DNA of 64,000 bases from Rusavskia elegans (lineage: Eukaryota; Ascomycota; Lecanoromycetes; Teloschistales; Teloschistaceae). The DNA is taken from contig SAUG01000091.1 of assembly GCA_011316305.1 (NCBI GenBank), positions 1-64,000 on the forward strand, in the 5' to 3' direction. The number at the start of each line of letters is the position of its first letter. Positions within the stretch are counted from its first letter, which is position 1. Below are positions 49,466-61,683 of this stretch, one piece after another. A program made the position numbers and the translations under genes. Under the pieces are notes generated by a model. The model searched no databases. It was not told the DNA's origin and saw only the letters and a list, made by a program, of their open reading frames with translations.

Positions 49466-51538
49466 CTATGACATGCAATGCCCTTGCTCGTTATTCCTAC
49501 TGTCCTTCATCAATTTCCCCCGCGCACTGCTGAGGGACCTATTGACCTTTTGGCGCCGCTGGACTTGGACACGTTGACTCCTCAAGACATAACCGTGGAA
49601 ATCCTCTGTGTCCGCTTGGTTCACATGTCTCCGGTCTTGGTTCTCAGGGGTCAACACCTCAATCCTTCCATTGGCTTGCACTTGCCTCGTACCCTTTGCC
49701 TCGTTGGCTTTCTCCTCAGTCTCAATCTCGCTCCTTTTTCTCTTGAGTGTCGTGGTGAGGCTGGCGTATAGTTCTCGAAGTTGAACTTTCTGCAGCTTGC
49801 CTGATGCTGTCCGGGGAATGTCGTCCACGAACATGACTCCCTGGAGTGCTTTGTACTTCGCCAAACGTGCGGCGACGTACCTTTTCAGATCCTCTTCGGT
49901 CGTTTCGCGCACCTCAAGTTTACCATGGCTGGCATAAGTGCCGTCAAGCGCGGTAGGTTTGAGCACCACGAATGCCTGCGGTACTTCTCCCGTACCGTCC
50001 TTCAAAGGGATTCCAATCACAGCCGCGTTGATGACTTGTGGATGCGTGAGCAGAACTGCTTCGACTTCGGCTGGAGCTACCTGCCAACCATGCACCTTGA
50101 TCATGTCCTATGCCTCGTCAGCCGTCTGCTGAGCCTCTCGAGTTTTGCTCAAAAGCTGGAATTACCTTTTTACGGTCCACGATGTACCATTTGCCTTGAA
50201 TGCAGTAAGCAATGTCCCCAGTATGAAGCCATCCGTCCTCGTCAATCGCGGCGGCAGTGGCAAAGGTGTCGTTGAAATACCCATTCATCATCGACACCCC
50301 TTTGACCAAGAGCTCACCTTTCTGATTGTCTGCCGTGATACTACCTCCGTCTTCGGCCAGCAGTTTGCCATTCATCGACGGTATCAGCCGGCCCACGCTG
50401 CCAGTATCGTCGCTCTCGGGCCAGAAGAACATTGTCGCCCACCCGGTCTCGGTCATGCCCCAGACCTGCGTCACCAGAGCATCGGGATGTAGGAGTGATT
50501 GGAAATCCATCTGCGTCGAGCTGCGTAGGGGCGATCCTGCAACGTAGACCGAGCGCAGGGATTGTAGGTCCTTCTTTGCTGTCCGTGGTGAAGTGAGCAT
50601 TGCAATCAACATCGTAGGCACCAGCGGGATCTCTGTCACTTGGAATCGACGGGTCGACTCCAAGAAGGCTGCAATGTCAAATCGCCGCATAATATACGCC
50701 GTCTGTTGCTCCCGAATCGCGCATCCCGTCAGCAACGGGACGGCAAAGGCGTGGAATGCCGGAATGCATATCAAGCGCGACACCTCGTACGGAGGGTTCT
50801 GGCCCTTCAGCGTCTGCAGCTGATTGATGGCGTACAGATGTGATATCATTGCAGCCTTGGGGAAACCTGTCGTTCCGCTCGTGAAGGATAAGGTCGAGAT
50901 GGTAGATTTGGCCTGAGAGGGGTCGTTGAAAGTCATCCAATCGGCTTCGTCATGCTCGAAGAGATCCGTCCAAGATTTCTGACCGATCACGGGAGATTGG
51001 TCTTTGGTATCGAAGGTGAATACTCTGGTCGCGGGTATACCACAATCCTTGGCGCTTCGAAGAGTTGTGGCAAGCATCGGTGGTTCAGCAAAAAGGAACC
51101 TGGCGTGAGATGTACGGATATGGTGATTGAGCTCGAAAGAAGTATACGATGGATTTGATCCGGTGAAGCGTCCGCCGGCGCCAATGATGGCCAACATTAG
51201 TATGGGGTAATAGATCTGCCGTTGATCAGCCTTTGTCACGGTTGATAGCTGCCGCCGTCCATACATCATTAAAGGCATTGATGCAGACACACTCGCCCGC
51301 CTCAAGCCCTTCCGCCCTCAAGCCAGCGATGAGCTTCCGGGTAGCTGCCCTTGCTGAACCGGTGGTAAGAAAGCGTGAGGGGTTGCTCGCGTCGACAAGA
51401 ACCTAGAAGGATCACCCAGCTATACTCGAACCAAGCAACAGAGTCGAGACTCACAGGTTTATTGGGCTTGTCGATCTTGTTCCCAAAAATATATGTGAGC
51501 AGATCTGTCCCCGGATCGCTGTGCCCAGCACCCATCAC
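49466..51538 (-). CDS. AMP-dependent acyl-CoA synthetase/4-coumarate-CoA-ligase-like enzyme
   Basis: Member of the adenylate-forming superfamily that activates a carboxylic acid through an acyl-AMP. Exons: 51538-51455, 51402-51265, 51215-50166 and 50107-49466 (637 aa). Motifs: LSFTSGTTGFPKAAMISH (A3, phosphate loop), QVWGMTETGW (A5), DGWLHTGDIAY (A7), IVDRKKDMIKVHGWQVAPAEVE (A8/A9) and IPRTASGKLQK with the catalytic Lys (A10). A basic C-terminal extension of about 90 residues follows the enzyme domain. The substrate cannot be read from the sequence, and no PTS1 peroxisomal signal is present. The start is uncertain: ATGs at 51538 and 51535 work, but the frame stays open upstream to a possible acceptor near 51575. 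Confidence 0.88.
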
Positions 51539-53305
51539 TGTGCGAACCTCGGCACTAAGCGAGTGACTGCCCTGTATATCTAGGATCAGTCAAGATATTG
51601 AAAAAGCCTGGAAATATCCAAGCACAGAGCCTCTCCCCCCGGTGCTTTGTCGAATAACGGAATATGGAGTGGTCAAGGAAAGGGTTCAGATCAGGGATAT
51701 ACCCCTACGAGCGAAGCAACAGGTATATGGCCGATGGAGGTATTAACGGATCATCAGGCATCGGACAGCGGGACGATGAGACATCAAGTATATATCGTCT
51801 GTCAGCTTGCACGAGCCTGAGGGAACAAAGAAAAAGAATGATGCAACTGAGAGACACGAAGCAGTAAAGGCTCGTGACGTGAAGGGAATACAAAGTCAGG
51901 CTAGTGAGTGCAATAGCGGACGATGACTGCGGGCAATGGCAACGGGCGATAGCAGCGTCTAGTGAGCAATGCGAGTGGAATCTATCACAGATGGAAAGGA
52001 TTCGGTAGAGAGACAGATTCCAAGAAAGACAGCCTTTCTTACAACAATCTAATCATTAGGTTCTCCCTTGACATGGCAAGCACCACGAAACAGCGTTCTT
52101 CCAGGATCAGGAGCTAGAATCTCTCTGAACGAATGGGAATGACGGATATACATGATTGCCACCAAGGACAAGGGAAGACTAGTGCTGAGGAGAAGGACTC
52201 GGTAATAGCTACTCTACCTTGGCTTGAGTTTGCCTCAAGTTATACGCCGGCTGTGGAGGTGCTGTATAATCAGGAATTCTTCTGGAGTCTGGAGCCCCAG
52301 GTATAGCTAAGGTAGGCGTGGATTTGCTAGCTGAAGCAGTCAGCCGCGCAAGATGGGGAAGCACAGTACATGCGACAGAGCAGCCATGCATCGTGGGATC
52401 CGGATGAAGTCGTATCGTGCATGCATTGGCTTCATGCGTCCAAAGGGTGACTGGGACCGGCAGATAGCAAGCCAGGTGTCAGGATAGGAAAGCGAGCAAG
52501 GCAGCTCGTAACGACGCTTTGCCCTTTTGGTGCCATCCGTCTCTTTCCAGAATCCATTTACGCTTCGGTGTGGGGGAAAAGGGCAAGGGCGATGTGGAGC
52601 GATGGTAGTACGTTCCATCACCCACCTGGGACTTCCCACCTCCAACCACGACCTCCCTTGTCCGGACTCTGTTTGCTGCTTCGCTGTTTGAGGTTGACTA
52701 GTCGCGCTGCGCCTGATGTTGGAAAGACGGACCTGATTTCGCCGGGGCTCACTCGTAAACACAACGACGTCTCCATCCGTACAAGGTAGTCGCTTCTCCG
52801 ACAATGACCGCATCCTGATCGAGGAGCACGCAAAACAGCACTACCGCCACGTGGGGTCTGTGCGATGAAATCCGCCAGTGATGCCGGCAATGGAGTAGGT
52901 AGCTCGCCCTTGGTTGGTCCGCTGCCGGCAGGTAAAGGAGTGGTGAATCGTCATTCAAGTGCTGGTTGGCGGCATGTTGAGAAGGTAGAGAGGGTTGTCA
53001 GAGAGGATGCTTCGACCTCTACTGAAGACTTCAGTACAGTCTGCCATTTCTTCCAACTGCTTTGCATTCTGTTCAGGTCTAACTCTTACAATCCTAATCA
53101 AAGGAGGGTATCATCGCCGTAAACCGAAACCATAACAGAGCCGCCGTCACTTCCTTCAAAGGATGGCCAGGAGTAAGTATGTTCGAGGACTACTCCTAGC
53201 ACCTCGGAGCAGCCACGCAGCGGCTAGATTGACTCCTTTATCTGATGCCGCCAGATCGCTGATTCAAATATGTCGACAAAGAATTACTCGAGCCTCGGCC
53301 CTCCT
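51539..53305. other. Intergenic, no supported gene
   Basis: 1.77 kb between the acyl-CoA ligase start and the TmpA-like stop, both minus-strand. The longest frame (52340-52813, minus, 157 codons) is Arg/Ser/Pro-rich with no domain and overlaps others on both strands, so I do not call it. It probably holds the ligase promoter. Confidence 0.5.
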
Positions 53306-55123
53306 TTACGAGTCCCAGATGGGTCCATAAGCCGGGATCCCTCTGCTCTCCATCCCATACACGATCTTGCGTGTCAGCTTGGGATTGGAGATACAGAAGA
53401 CTGCCTCGGCGTTCGACTGCACGTAGAGGTGGTACGCCAGCGCCACCATGTCTGGCCGTCCGGACGCTCGCGTGTTGATGATCATCGCATCTGGATCCGC
53501 CTTGCACACCGACTCCATGATGCTCTCCCCGTACGTTTTCTCCGGGTCAGGCGTCGACCAGAGAAGCCGGCACGGCAACGGATGAGAGACTAGCATCGAC
53601 AAGATGGGTCCAATCCCCGACCCAGTCGTCACCAGTACCACCCTCCTGAACACGATCGCCATCCGGAGTACTCCGGTGATGGGGATCCCCCGAACCCAAT
53701 ACGCCCGTGACGGCTGCTGGATTTGCTTTTTCGTCCAATCCCCCGCATCCGACACGATCAGCGAGAACGACTGCCCGTCCGGCGCCGGGATCGAGGCAAA
53801 GGCATGCCATTCCTTCAGTGGGTTGTCCGATATTCGAATCCCAAGTATAGCCCCAATCTTCATGTACTTGAAATGGATCCGTATCGCGTGATTCGACAGC
53901 ATCTCCGGGAACGCTTCGACTTTACGTAGCCGGAGCCAGGGCAGGATGGTGAAAAAGGTGATGACCAGAAGAATCCAGAAGACGGCCGACTTGACGACCG
54001 TGATACCCAAAGACTCAGCGCCGGGTAGCTCCGACTTCGCTTTGGACACCAGAAGGACGAGGACCCAGAACAATGCCACCGAAATCCAGCCGGCGAACCG
54101 ATGGACCGCCTCAAAGACGTTGTGAGACACAAATCGAAATTGTGGTACGGCGAAGAAACAGATGGAGAGAAACAAAGCCACCAGGATGTAAGTGATGGCC
54201 ATGACACCGGGCTGATCATACTCTCCCGAGGCGTAGTCTTTGGTGATTAGTGCGGTGAAGAGGATGAACCAAGCAGTCGCTGAGACTGCGCATCCGCTGT
54301 GAACTCCACCAAAGTGGTAGAGCTTGGCAATCATCCGTCGCAAACGCAGTGGGAACCACCACGGGGTTGCGCAGCAGACAGAATAAAGGGTGTTGATGAC
54401 ATTTTCCTGCCGAATGAGAAAGGTAGCTAGGACATTGGCCGCTGCTGCAGTCGCCACCCCCCCACGATCAGGACCCCAGGGCTTGGAGTGACGGTTCGTT
54501 GCGATAAGCACGACCAAGCCAATCATGTTTGCGGCGAAGCAGATGGCAAACAGACGTTGATACACGGTGACATAGTTGTGCCGGATTCCACGCCATATGC
54601 GCCACTCGCGCTTTACCGGCAGTTTGGGTAAGTTCTCAGGGGGTCCTGAGATTCGCCAATTTGAGATGTGCGCTGGATTCGCCGTGTGGTGACCCCGAGC
54701 TCGGACGGTAGACACCATGTCTGACTTCTCGATCTCGTTGGCTCCGATCTGATTTTGGATCAGGACTGCCGCCATCCCTTTTTCTAAATCGTCCGATGAT
54801 GCGCTAGAAGTAATGGATTGATCTTCAAACGTATTTTCTGTAGGGTACCCCAGAGACGAGGCTTTGGTGGTGGTCATTGTCCCAGGACGAAAGCTGGCGT
54901 TGGTGACGATGAGATCAGATGGATCATTCTTGATGTTTTCGCCGTCTGCTGACGTCGTCTGATAAACCGTATGGTATGACCCTGGGGTACCGGGGCTTGG
55001 GGTACGGGTGCTTGGGGTACCGTCGGCTGGGGACTCTAGAGTCGTAGCGAGCGAAGGACTGGTCGAGGATGTATTACTGGCTTTGCTCAGATCCAACGGT
55101 TGCGGTCGAGCTGGCGGAGCCAT
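53306..55123 (-). CDS. TmpA-like integral membrane oxidoreductase
   Basis: 605 aa, one exon. The N-terminal ~130 residues are Ser/Thr/Pro-rich. Then come about five or six transmembrane helices (for example YQRLFAICFAANMIGLVVLIA, VMAITYILVALFLSICFFAVP, WISVALFWVLVLLVS, AVFWILLVITFFTILPWL), and a cytosolic part like ferredoxin-NADP reductase with IHFKYMKIGAILGIRISD, VLVTTGSGIGPILSML as the nucleotide-binding turn and a Cys-containing AVFCISNPKLTRK near the end. This matches the Aspergillus TmpA family of membrane flavoproteins linked to conidiation signalling. Related domains occur fused to NRPS-like adenylation enzymes. The upstream ATG at 55168 adds 15 hydrophobic residues. The neighbour on the same strand is an adenylate-forming ligase. 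Confidence 0.82.
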   Translation of the reverse strand: MAPPARPQPLDLSKASNTSSTSPSLATTLESPADGTPSTRTPSPGTPGSYHTVYQTTSADGENIKNDPSDLIVTNASFRPGTMTTTKASSLGYPTENTFEDQSITSSASSDDLEKGMAAVLIQNQIGANEIEKSDMVSTVRARGHHTANPAHISNWRISGPPENLPKLPVKREWRIWRGIRHNYVTVYQRLFAICFAANMIGLVVLIATNRHSKPWGPDRGGVATAAAANVLATFLIRQENVINTLYSVCCATPWWFPLRLRRMIAKLYHFGGVHSGCAVSATAWFILFTALITKDYASGEYDQPGVMAITYILVALFLSICFFAVPQFRFVSHNVFEAVHRFAGWISVALFWVLVLLVSKAKSELPGAESLGITVVKSAVFWILLVITFFTILPWLRLRKVEAFPEMLSNHAIRIHFKYMKIGAILGIRISDNPLKEWHAFASIPAPDGQSFSLIVSDAGDWTKKQIQQPSRAYWVRGIPITGVLRMAIVFRRVVLVTTGSGIGPILSMLVSHPLPCRLLWSTPDPEKTYGESIMESVCKADPDAMIINTRASGRPDMVALAYHLYVQSNAEAVFCISNPKLTRKIVYGMESRGIPAYGPIWDS

Positions 55124-58100
55124 GTTTAGCAGTACTATTGTGAGTGCTACGCGGTTAGCGATGAACAATCAAATTGTTCGACAGCCGATCAAGGATCGTG
55201 GAGATGGGACTGCTGAGTGTTCAAGGTTTCAAAGGGACAAAGGGGCAACGGTAATCACCTTAGGTCAGCCGCAACGGTGAAGCTACTGGAGTGTCAGATG
55301 GGTGATGGAGATACGGCGAGACTGTGGGGCCGGAAACCAACCAAGGCCAAATCGCCACGACAATGCGAATGAGGAATAGGATCCGATCCAGTGGAGAAAC
55401 TTCTTTTTAAACATAGGATTGCCATAAGAACGGCCTGGTAGTGATGACTGAAAGAAACCCCTTTCAACAGAGACGCTTGAATGTTGAGCAGAGCCTGATG
55501 AGGTAGAATGAGGTGACAAAGACTGAAATGTCGTGGAATTCAATGACAATGACGGAGCATAACGGCAGTAGGCTGTAATCAAAGCCAACCGATAAGTACC
55601 CATCTACCAACATATCGACAAGGGATCAAAGGCACAAGCATGCCTGCACGCTACGGCCAGCCAACTTCATCGATAGACAAGAGCTTGGTGTGTATGCAGG
55701 ACGTTCTCATTGGTATGTCATCCATGTCATGGTGGCCAGAAGCAGTTCGCGCGAAGGGATGGCAAACACCAGTGATCTGGCTCTCACGTACCTCAAATGC
55801 AGCAATGACGGAACCTTTAAGCCAGAAAAGTATAATCATGCAAGGATCACACCCATCCGGGAACAGGAGCGGATGTGGTTGGTGTAGGGATCGCGTCTCG
55901 TTCCACAAGAAGCATAGGGAGTTAATACTTGACAGACACGAGACGTTATATAGGATGGGGTGAGAAGCGGACGAAGAGATGGGGCAAGGAGCATACATAA
56001 TGACATGAATGTGGACAAACAGTGGAAATTTTCGCATTCCAGCATGACCCACCTCGGCAAAAGAGCCGCTGTGGAGAATTCCTGGGACTTGCTGGGAAGG
56101 GGAAAGGGGATTGCATAGGCCATGCAGTAGATGGGTTCTGGCCACCATGCCATGAGTACCGCTGCAAGGTACCTTAAGTAAAAGCGCCTTAAGCAAGTCA
56201 GCGAGTTATCGTTGCCAGCAGGATCGATGGTTGGACCTCCTTGACATGTTCTTCAAACCCACCAATATAACGAAACGTCCCGTTGGCCTCATCTCCAGGC
56301 TGATTCTGGCTTGTTTGGTTTGCTCGGTAGTAGCGAGTTAACGACACCATTGCCAACATATCTTGCTTGAACCCATCGAAAGCGCCCCGCTTGCTCTAGC
56401 AGCATGATATTTGCAATCCGCCGACGCCGGCAAAGGAAGGAGCATGCTGCCACCAACGACCCATGTACGGGCTACGTTTGACGGACCAGTAAGAATTCTG
56501 CTCTGAGTCGATGGTTTCGTTGGCTTGAAGGGATTCGTCGTGGACCTCCGCAAGCTGGGGCTCCTTCCTGCCTCGATGAAGTCTTCGCATGCTGAGAGCA
56601 TCCGGGGAAGTTTTAACGTTGGCTTGATCTCCAAGAATCCACTGTGCATAGCCGTTGACTCGTGTCTCAAGCGAACCAACCGAAACACCGGGCGCTCATT
56701 CAACGGCCGTCGTGCGACCTCAATAGACCCCGACCGGGCCAGCCCGAGATCTCCTACAAGCGACAGTAAATTCTCCTTCTCCACCCCGCCGCATTCTCTA
56801 CAAGTCAGCAATAACACTCACTCATTCTCTGCAACATCCCAAATGAAGTGCAGCGGGGAACACGGTTCAGCGGCTATCGCCTGGGTCCACCAAGTGCTCC
56901 TTGCTGCTGCTTTGTCTGCTCCATGTTCCGTTCATTAGTACTGCTGCCCATCATGGGCTCCCTAGCGCCTGCGAGAGCGGCTGCAATAGAGAGTCTGCCC
57001 ATCAAGTTTTGGGGGAAGCTCACTCCTTCAAGGCTCTGTCAGATGCTTGTAGTGGTAGACCTCAAAAGTGATACATCTGAACTGGGGAGACACATTCGAG
57101 ACGTCGTTCATGCATAAGCTGACTGCGCACTGCACGATTCCGCGTCGACCTGCAGGGAGATCGAGCATCTCCGATACCAGGATATGTGAGCTCTTGGCTT
57201 TGTGGCCAGACCTTGCATTTGGTTCTTATAAGTAGCGGGATCATGGCCGCTCGCAAAGGATCGGGATTATCCAATCCTTTCACTTTGAACGAACAACCCG
57301 TCGAATGACATGCGCAGTTCTCCGCAAAGCTCGTACAAGTGCAGGAAGTCATTGGCTGCTGGGAATACTAAATGGGGGATATGACCGTTGTTTTGATCCG
57401 CAAAAGCCGGCTTGATCAGATAGCATAGGGAGAGCTTTCAACTCTATGCTCGTAGAGTTTGTTCCTAGCAAGCCTACCGGACGAGAAAGCTGATGGTGGA
57501 GACAGGAGAAGATAAAGCAACACTTCCAAGCTCAACAATGGGGGTGTAAAAGATGGGCTAGCGGTCAAAGGCAGTAATACCTTCCCAAATACTTCCACAT
57601 GGACGTGAAGTCCCGTCCAAATCATCTCGTGTGCCGATCCCATCAAACAACGATTGGATGGCCATGATGAGTCGATGACCTTTTCAGAGAAGAACGAGGA
57701 CGACGCCAAATCGAGATCTTACGGGTAAGAGCACGACCTGAGGTCGGCGACAATGCGTAATAAACCAATCCGACCTCTGTCAAAGGTGAAACGATGCAAG
57801 CCCACGAAGCCTCGATTTATGATGACGTGCGCGAAGACGATGCAAAGGTCGGAGTACCGATCTATCGACGGCGGTTGTCAGGGAGTCAGAAAGGTAGTTG
57901 ATGGCAGAAAGAGTGCTGAGGATAACATTGCCGACGATGGGATTGAATGCCCAGCAGGAGGAAGAGGATGGTTGGCCAGGCGGGATGGAAGCATTTTCAG
58001 CAGTCCGACAAGGACAAGAAGCCTCTCTCCAAGTCCTGATGGGATGTGCTGATGCGTGACTAGTATAGAAGCGTCGTCTCATCCCGTTGTGGAAGTTTGA

Positions 58101-58330
58101 GCTCCAGATCAGCTTTTTATTGATCATTCTTGGCCTCCAGAAGTTGCCTGGCAGGTGAAGTTGCACAGGTCCGCGGAAGAGACAATATTGATGAGTGGGG
58201 TATGTTGTACTACCATACATGGTGATGTACTACAAGTAGGCCTCAGCATTGTTGACCGACAGGGTGTGAGCAATGTTATTTGAGCTTCAGTTCGAGTCTC
58301 TGTGTGATGACGTACTCAATCGATACGAGT
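55124..58330. other. Gene-poor region, no supported gene
   Basis: 3.2 kb of normal base composition without a convincing gene. Many 60-180 codon frames overlap in both directions (longest 55651-56196 and 56338-56817, both minus), but none has a domain, a signal or a consistent exon chain. Degenerate pseudogenes too old to recognise are possible, as they occur just downstream. Confidence 0.45.
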
Positions 58331-58474
58331 GCGGAGGATGAGAGTCCTCACCACGCGCTAAAAGCCGCCCGTAGCCTACTCCGTACGGTCGCCCTGACTA
58401 CCTGGAGCCCCCTCCTAGAGGGCTAGCGTATAGTCACATAGTAGTAGTGAGGACTTTTGGTGTCATCCTCTGTA
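58331..58474. mobile_element. MITE-like short inverted-repeat element
   Basis: About 144 bp flanked by imperfect inverted repeats. The left end 58331-58351 (GCGGAGGATGAGAGTCCTCAC) and the right end 58448-58474 share GAGGAT and GTCCTCAC in inverted order. The right end matches 7986-8013 at 25 of 27 positions, and the left subterminal sequence resembles 7962-7985 in reverse. No coding capacity is present, so it is a non-autonomous copy. I could not define a target-site duplication. Confidence 0.5.
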
Positions 58475-59460
58475 GCGGATATCGCTTGTACAAAGGCTAT
58501 AAGAAGTACCTGCACCTATCTTACCCCTTTTTTGTTCGAGGCCGCGTCCGCCCGCGCGCTTTTTTTTCATGCGAGGTGCAAAGGTTGCCTAAAACGGCCA
58601 CCTTTACAGAGTACCCCGTGGATACTCTTGATGAGAGCCTATCGTGCTACACGGCCCAAACCACATGTCTTTTACTAGGAACTTGATCGACATCCCTTCC
58701 AGCATCATCCTCACTGGACCTAATCACGGCGTCGGACCAAACGCAGACACATCAAGGAACGCTCTATCGAGCTTGACTTCTGTCAGTCGACTGGGGAGCG
58801 GGATTGGAAGAAAGACTCGACACTTGTAAATAAATGGCCGAAGGCAGTTGGACCTAAGTTCGAACTGATCCATCGATTCTGGGCTGGGATCTTGCTACTT
58901 GTACCGGATAAGGTAAGCAACCGCAGGTAAGTGTGATGTCACAAGCCACCTGCCGTGGACAATACCGAGTCTCCTACCTCCTGGCTGATCTATCTCGTTT
59001 TAGGCTGCGATATATGAATAGCTAGGAATTCTCCCATTTTCTGAGGCTTGTTGGAGAACGAGTGCCAGTATTCAGGGAAGTGCTTGCTTCTGCAAACGAC
59101 TTGGCGGACGCGATAAAACACTCGCGAAATCCATTACTATCTCCGCCGTCAGGCCTGGAGGCGCCGGGAAGCATTGCACCTACCATGACCCTATCTGAAC
59201 ATGATGTCTGGGTGGGGGTTGCGTGTTCGGGGCCGGATCTGGACACTCTCCTAGCCTGTTCTTTCCGATAAGCTGCAGAACGCCAGCAACTGAACAATAT
59301 CGTTCGCCAGTCTAATTAGGATTTCCTTGACCCCCTTGTCCACTGAACCAGCTTTGAAACTCTTTTTCCTCAATCCCGTAGAAATATTCTCCACTTCCCC
59401 TAGGATAAGATAGGTGGTGCATGGTGGCTTGCTTGGAGAATGTATTACTATCTGGACGAC
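58475..59460. other. Intergenic, no supported gene
   Basis: Just under 1 kb. Short frames such as 59022-59297 (minus) lack any recognisable feature. No repeat noticed besides the adjoining MITE-like element. Confidence 0.45.
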
Positions 59461-60075
59461 CGAGCTCCCAGGAGACTGATGCCCCTCACGCCATCAGCCA
59501 CCGCACACGAAGCGTCCGATCCCAGATCTTGCACAACCGCCTCCGCCGAATCATATTTCCCCCCAAGTATTTGTGTGTCACATGGTTCATCGGGAGAATT
59601 TCCAGCTCAAACATCAACTGGATTTGTTCCTCCTCATCGAAAGGATCTATGTCCGGAAACGGCTCGTGGCCCTGCATGATATGGTAGAAAGTCGAACCAA
59701 GAGCGAAGATGTCGGTAATCCGGTTCCGAGTAGTCAGGATCGGCTTGAGGTATAAAGGACTTGATGTTTTCTCAGGCCAGACTATCCTTGTCTACGCTCC
59801 CGTTCGGCTGGAGGAGCCGTCCTTGGAAGTCGCAAAGTTTGACCGCCAAATCGTCATCCAGGAGCAGATTATTGACGTTGATATCGCAGTGAACAACGCC
59901 TGCCCTATGTGTTGCGGCAATAGCTTCGGTCGCTTGACGCGCCCACGCAAGCTTCTGTTGCCCTGTTGCCCTGTGTTCTTTGAGAAACCGAGCTATAGAT
60001 CCGCGCTGTGCTCGTTCGAGCAGGAGACCATCTTCTCACTGCCCCTTGTAACCGATGATGTTCGAGCTTCCAGGT
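59461..60075 (-). pseudogene. Serine/threonine protein-kinase pseudogene (small fungal family)
   Basis: On the minus strand the text runs GSSNIIGYKG, EDGLLLERAQRGSIARFLKEH, ARQATEAIAATHRAGVVHCDINVNNLLLDD (catalytic loop), VKLCDFQGRLL (the DFG position reads DFQ, usual for this small fungal kinase family), ITDIFALGSTFYHIMQGHEPFPDIDPFDEEEQI and KYDSAEAVVQDL. It is broken by a TGA at 60036-60038, a TGA at 59772-59774, a frameshift near 59722 and another near 59559-59564 in a run of six C. No Gly loop or catalytic Lys is seen, so the N-lobe is largely missing. The frame in the C-run could be a sequencing error, but the other lesions make it a dead gene. Confidence 0.8.
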
Positions 60076-60083
60076 CCAGATTT

Positions 60084-60377
60084 TCAAAGGACGAAAGCCT
60101 CTCCGGTGGTGGCATAACCATACTGAATCTCGCTCTTGACCATGTAGGATAAGATCTGGGCGACGACCGCGGCCACCAGGCGTTCGGCATGGTATTCGAA
60201 CTGAACGGGGGGGTCCTCTGGCGACGGCACTCGGGCCTGTTCGATGACCCTGTTCAGCTCTAGCGGGAAACGATCGGGGCGCAGAATGCAGCGGAATTGG
60301 GCGAGGGTGAGCTTGTGGGGAGCTTTGTACTCGACGATCAAACCCGACTTAACTGCACTCTTGACCATCGTAGTCAT
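60084..60377 (-). pseudogene. Fragment of a second fungal kinase-like protein
   Basis: A 97-codon open frame ending in TGA, reading IVEYKAPHKLTLAQ, a divergent linker, then AERLVAAVVAQILSYMV, IQYGYATTGEAFVL. This resembles the central part of a large fungal family of kinase-like proteins (form: EYKAPHKL...RLVAAV.TQ.FSYM...YGYV.TGEAFVFL). It lies directly upstream of, and on the same strand as, the broken small kinase, but belongs to another protein family. The two may be fused relics or independent insertions. The N- and C-terminal parts of the family are absent. Confidence 0.6.
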
Positions 60378-61683
60378 GTCTCCTAACCAACACCAGCTTG
60401 ACTTTTTTGTTGCATCTATAACATGGCCGGATCCCTGAACAAGACGGTAGCTGGCTTCGGCCGCTGGAGGCTTCGAGATCTTATGATGGCAGGGTTGCCG
60501 TCGAATTTAGAGGTAGGCTTGCAAAGCCACCTGTTTTGACAGCTTTATAGACTGGGATTATCTGGTGCATTTACTCCACCATACGCATGTTCTAATTGGG
60601 TAGCTGTAAGCGCCACCCCATAAGTCTCACTGGCACGCTAAGAAGTACGGTGGGATGGTGGCCTCGAATATGTGAAATGCCACCAAAATGCTTGTACATC
60701 CAAGGAGCCTGGCTCTGATGTCACTGTAGTTGTAGATTAGTTAGCTTAGTTGTCATCAAGCTCTAATATGACATCCCATGAATGTTTTCTGGTGTTTTGA
60801 CCTCGTCTCCGCCGTCACCACCGTTTCCATCGTCCCCACAGCCAGTCCGCCCTCTACCATCTCTCCTGCTTCTTTCGTGCTGAGCCACGTTGGTCTTGAC
60901 CTTGTATCGCCGACGGACAGGTGGACTTATCGCCGAATTGATTCGCGGCTGCTGTACTTTCGCTTTAGACACGTCAAGATATGAATGTGCATTTCAATAC
61001 AACTAATCACCTGAAGACAAACATCCTTGCTCTCCCCGAATAGCGGAAAGGGGCTACAAGGATGCATACACTAGCCAGGGGAACCCTCTGGGTACGTGAG
61101 AAATATCGTATATAGGATGGCGGGAAATGTTATGGATTGGTTGCAACTCAGTGGTCCGAAAATGAGTATATAAAGCTATAGACGCACGTACGGTATCAAG
61201 CATCCACCCCGTACCGCCCAATCGGCCCCATCAATGAAAAAAGTCCCCTCGTAGCCCGTAGCCCGTATTGCTCCATATGCCCCGCGGAGACCACCAAACG
61301 AGCGAGCGTGGGATAATGGTGCATCAGATATGAGTCGTTCATGTCTTCAAGCCCATGGAGCTCGGAAAACGTAAGGAAGTCGGAAAGAGTGTCCGTAGCA
61401 TTCACCCCTTCCTGCAATAGCGCTATAAGCTGTCATGAAGAGGTTTTGTGGAAGGGGCTCGTGAGATGAGTGTAAAGTACCGGGGTCATTGGGAAGCGGA
61501 GCAATGATTAGGCCATGTAAATGGCCGAGATCGTCTCAGGATCCAGAGACCGACAAGGGGATCCTCAAGAGTCAGTCGACTCGTGGTGGGCTTTTGGGGT
61601 CATTCTTGTGCGGACTGGAAGATCTCCTTTAGAGCAATAGGACTTATGATGATAGCGTAATCCTTGATTGTGATAGATGATGC
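60378..61683. other. Intergenic with one unassigned frame
   Basis: 1.3 kb with no confirmed gene. The minus-strand frame at 61196-61417 (DTLSDFLTFSELHGLEDMNDSYLMHHYPTL in part) looks protein-like and follows a plausible TATTGCAG acceptor. It may be the last exon of a gene or another dead fragment, and I do not recognise it. The plus-strand frame near 60778-60984 is low in complexity. Confidence 0.4.

Noticed and set aside
52340..52813. 157-codon minus-strand frame
   Set aside because: Arg/Ser/Pro-rich without domain, no splice context, and competing frames on both strands.
56338..56938. Overlapping 159- and 137-codon frames on opposite strands
   Set aside because: They overlap antisense, neither has conserved motifs, and neither joins to other exons in frame.
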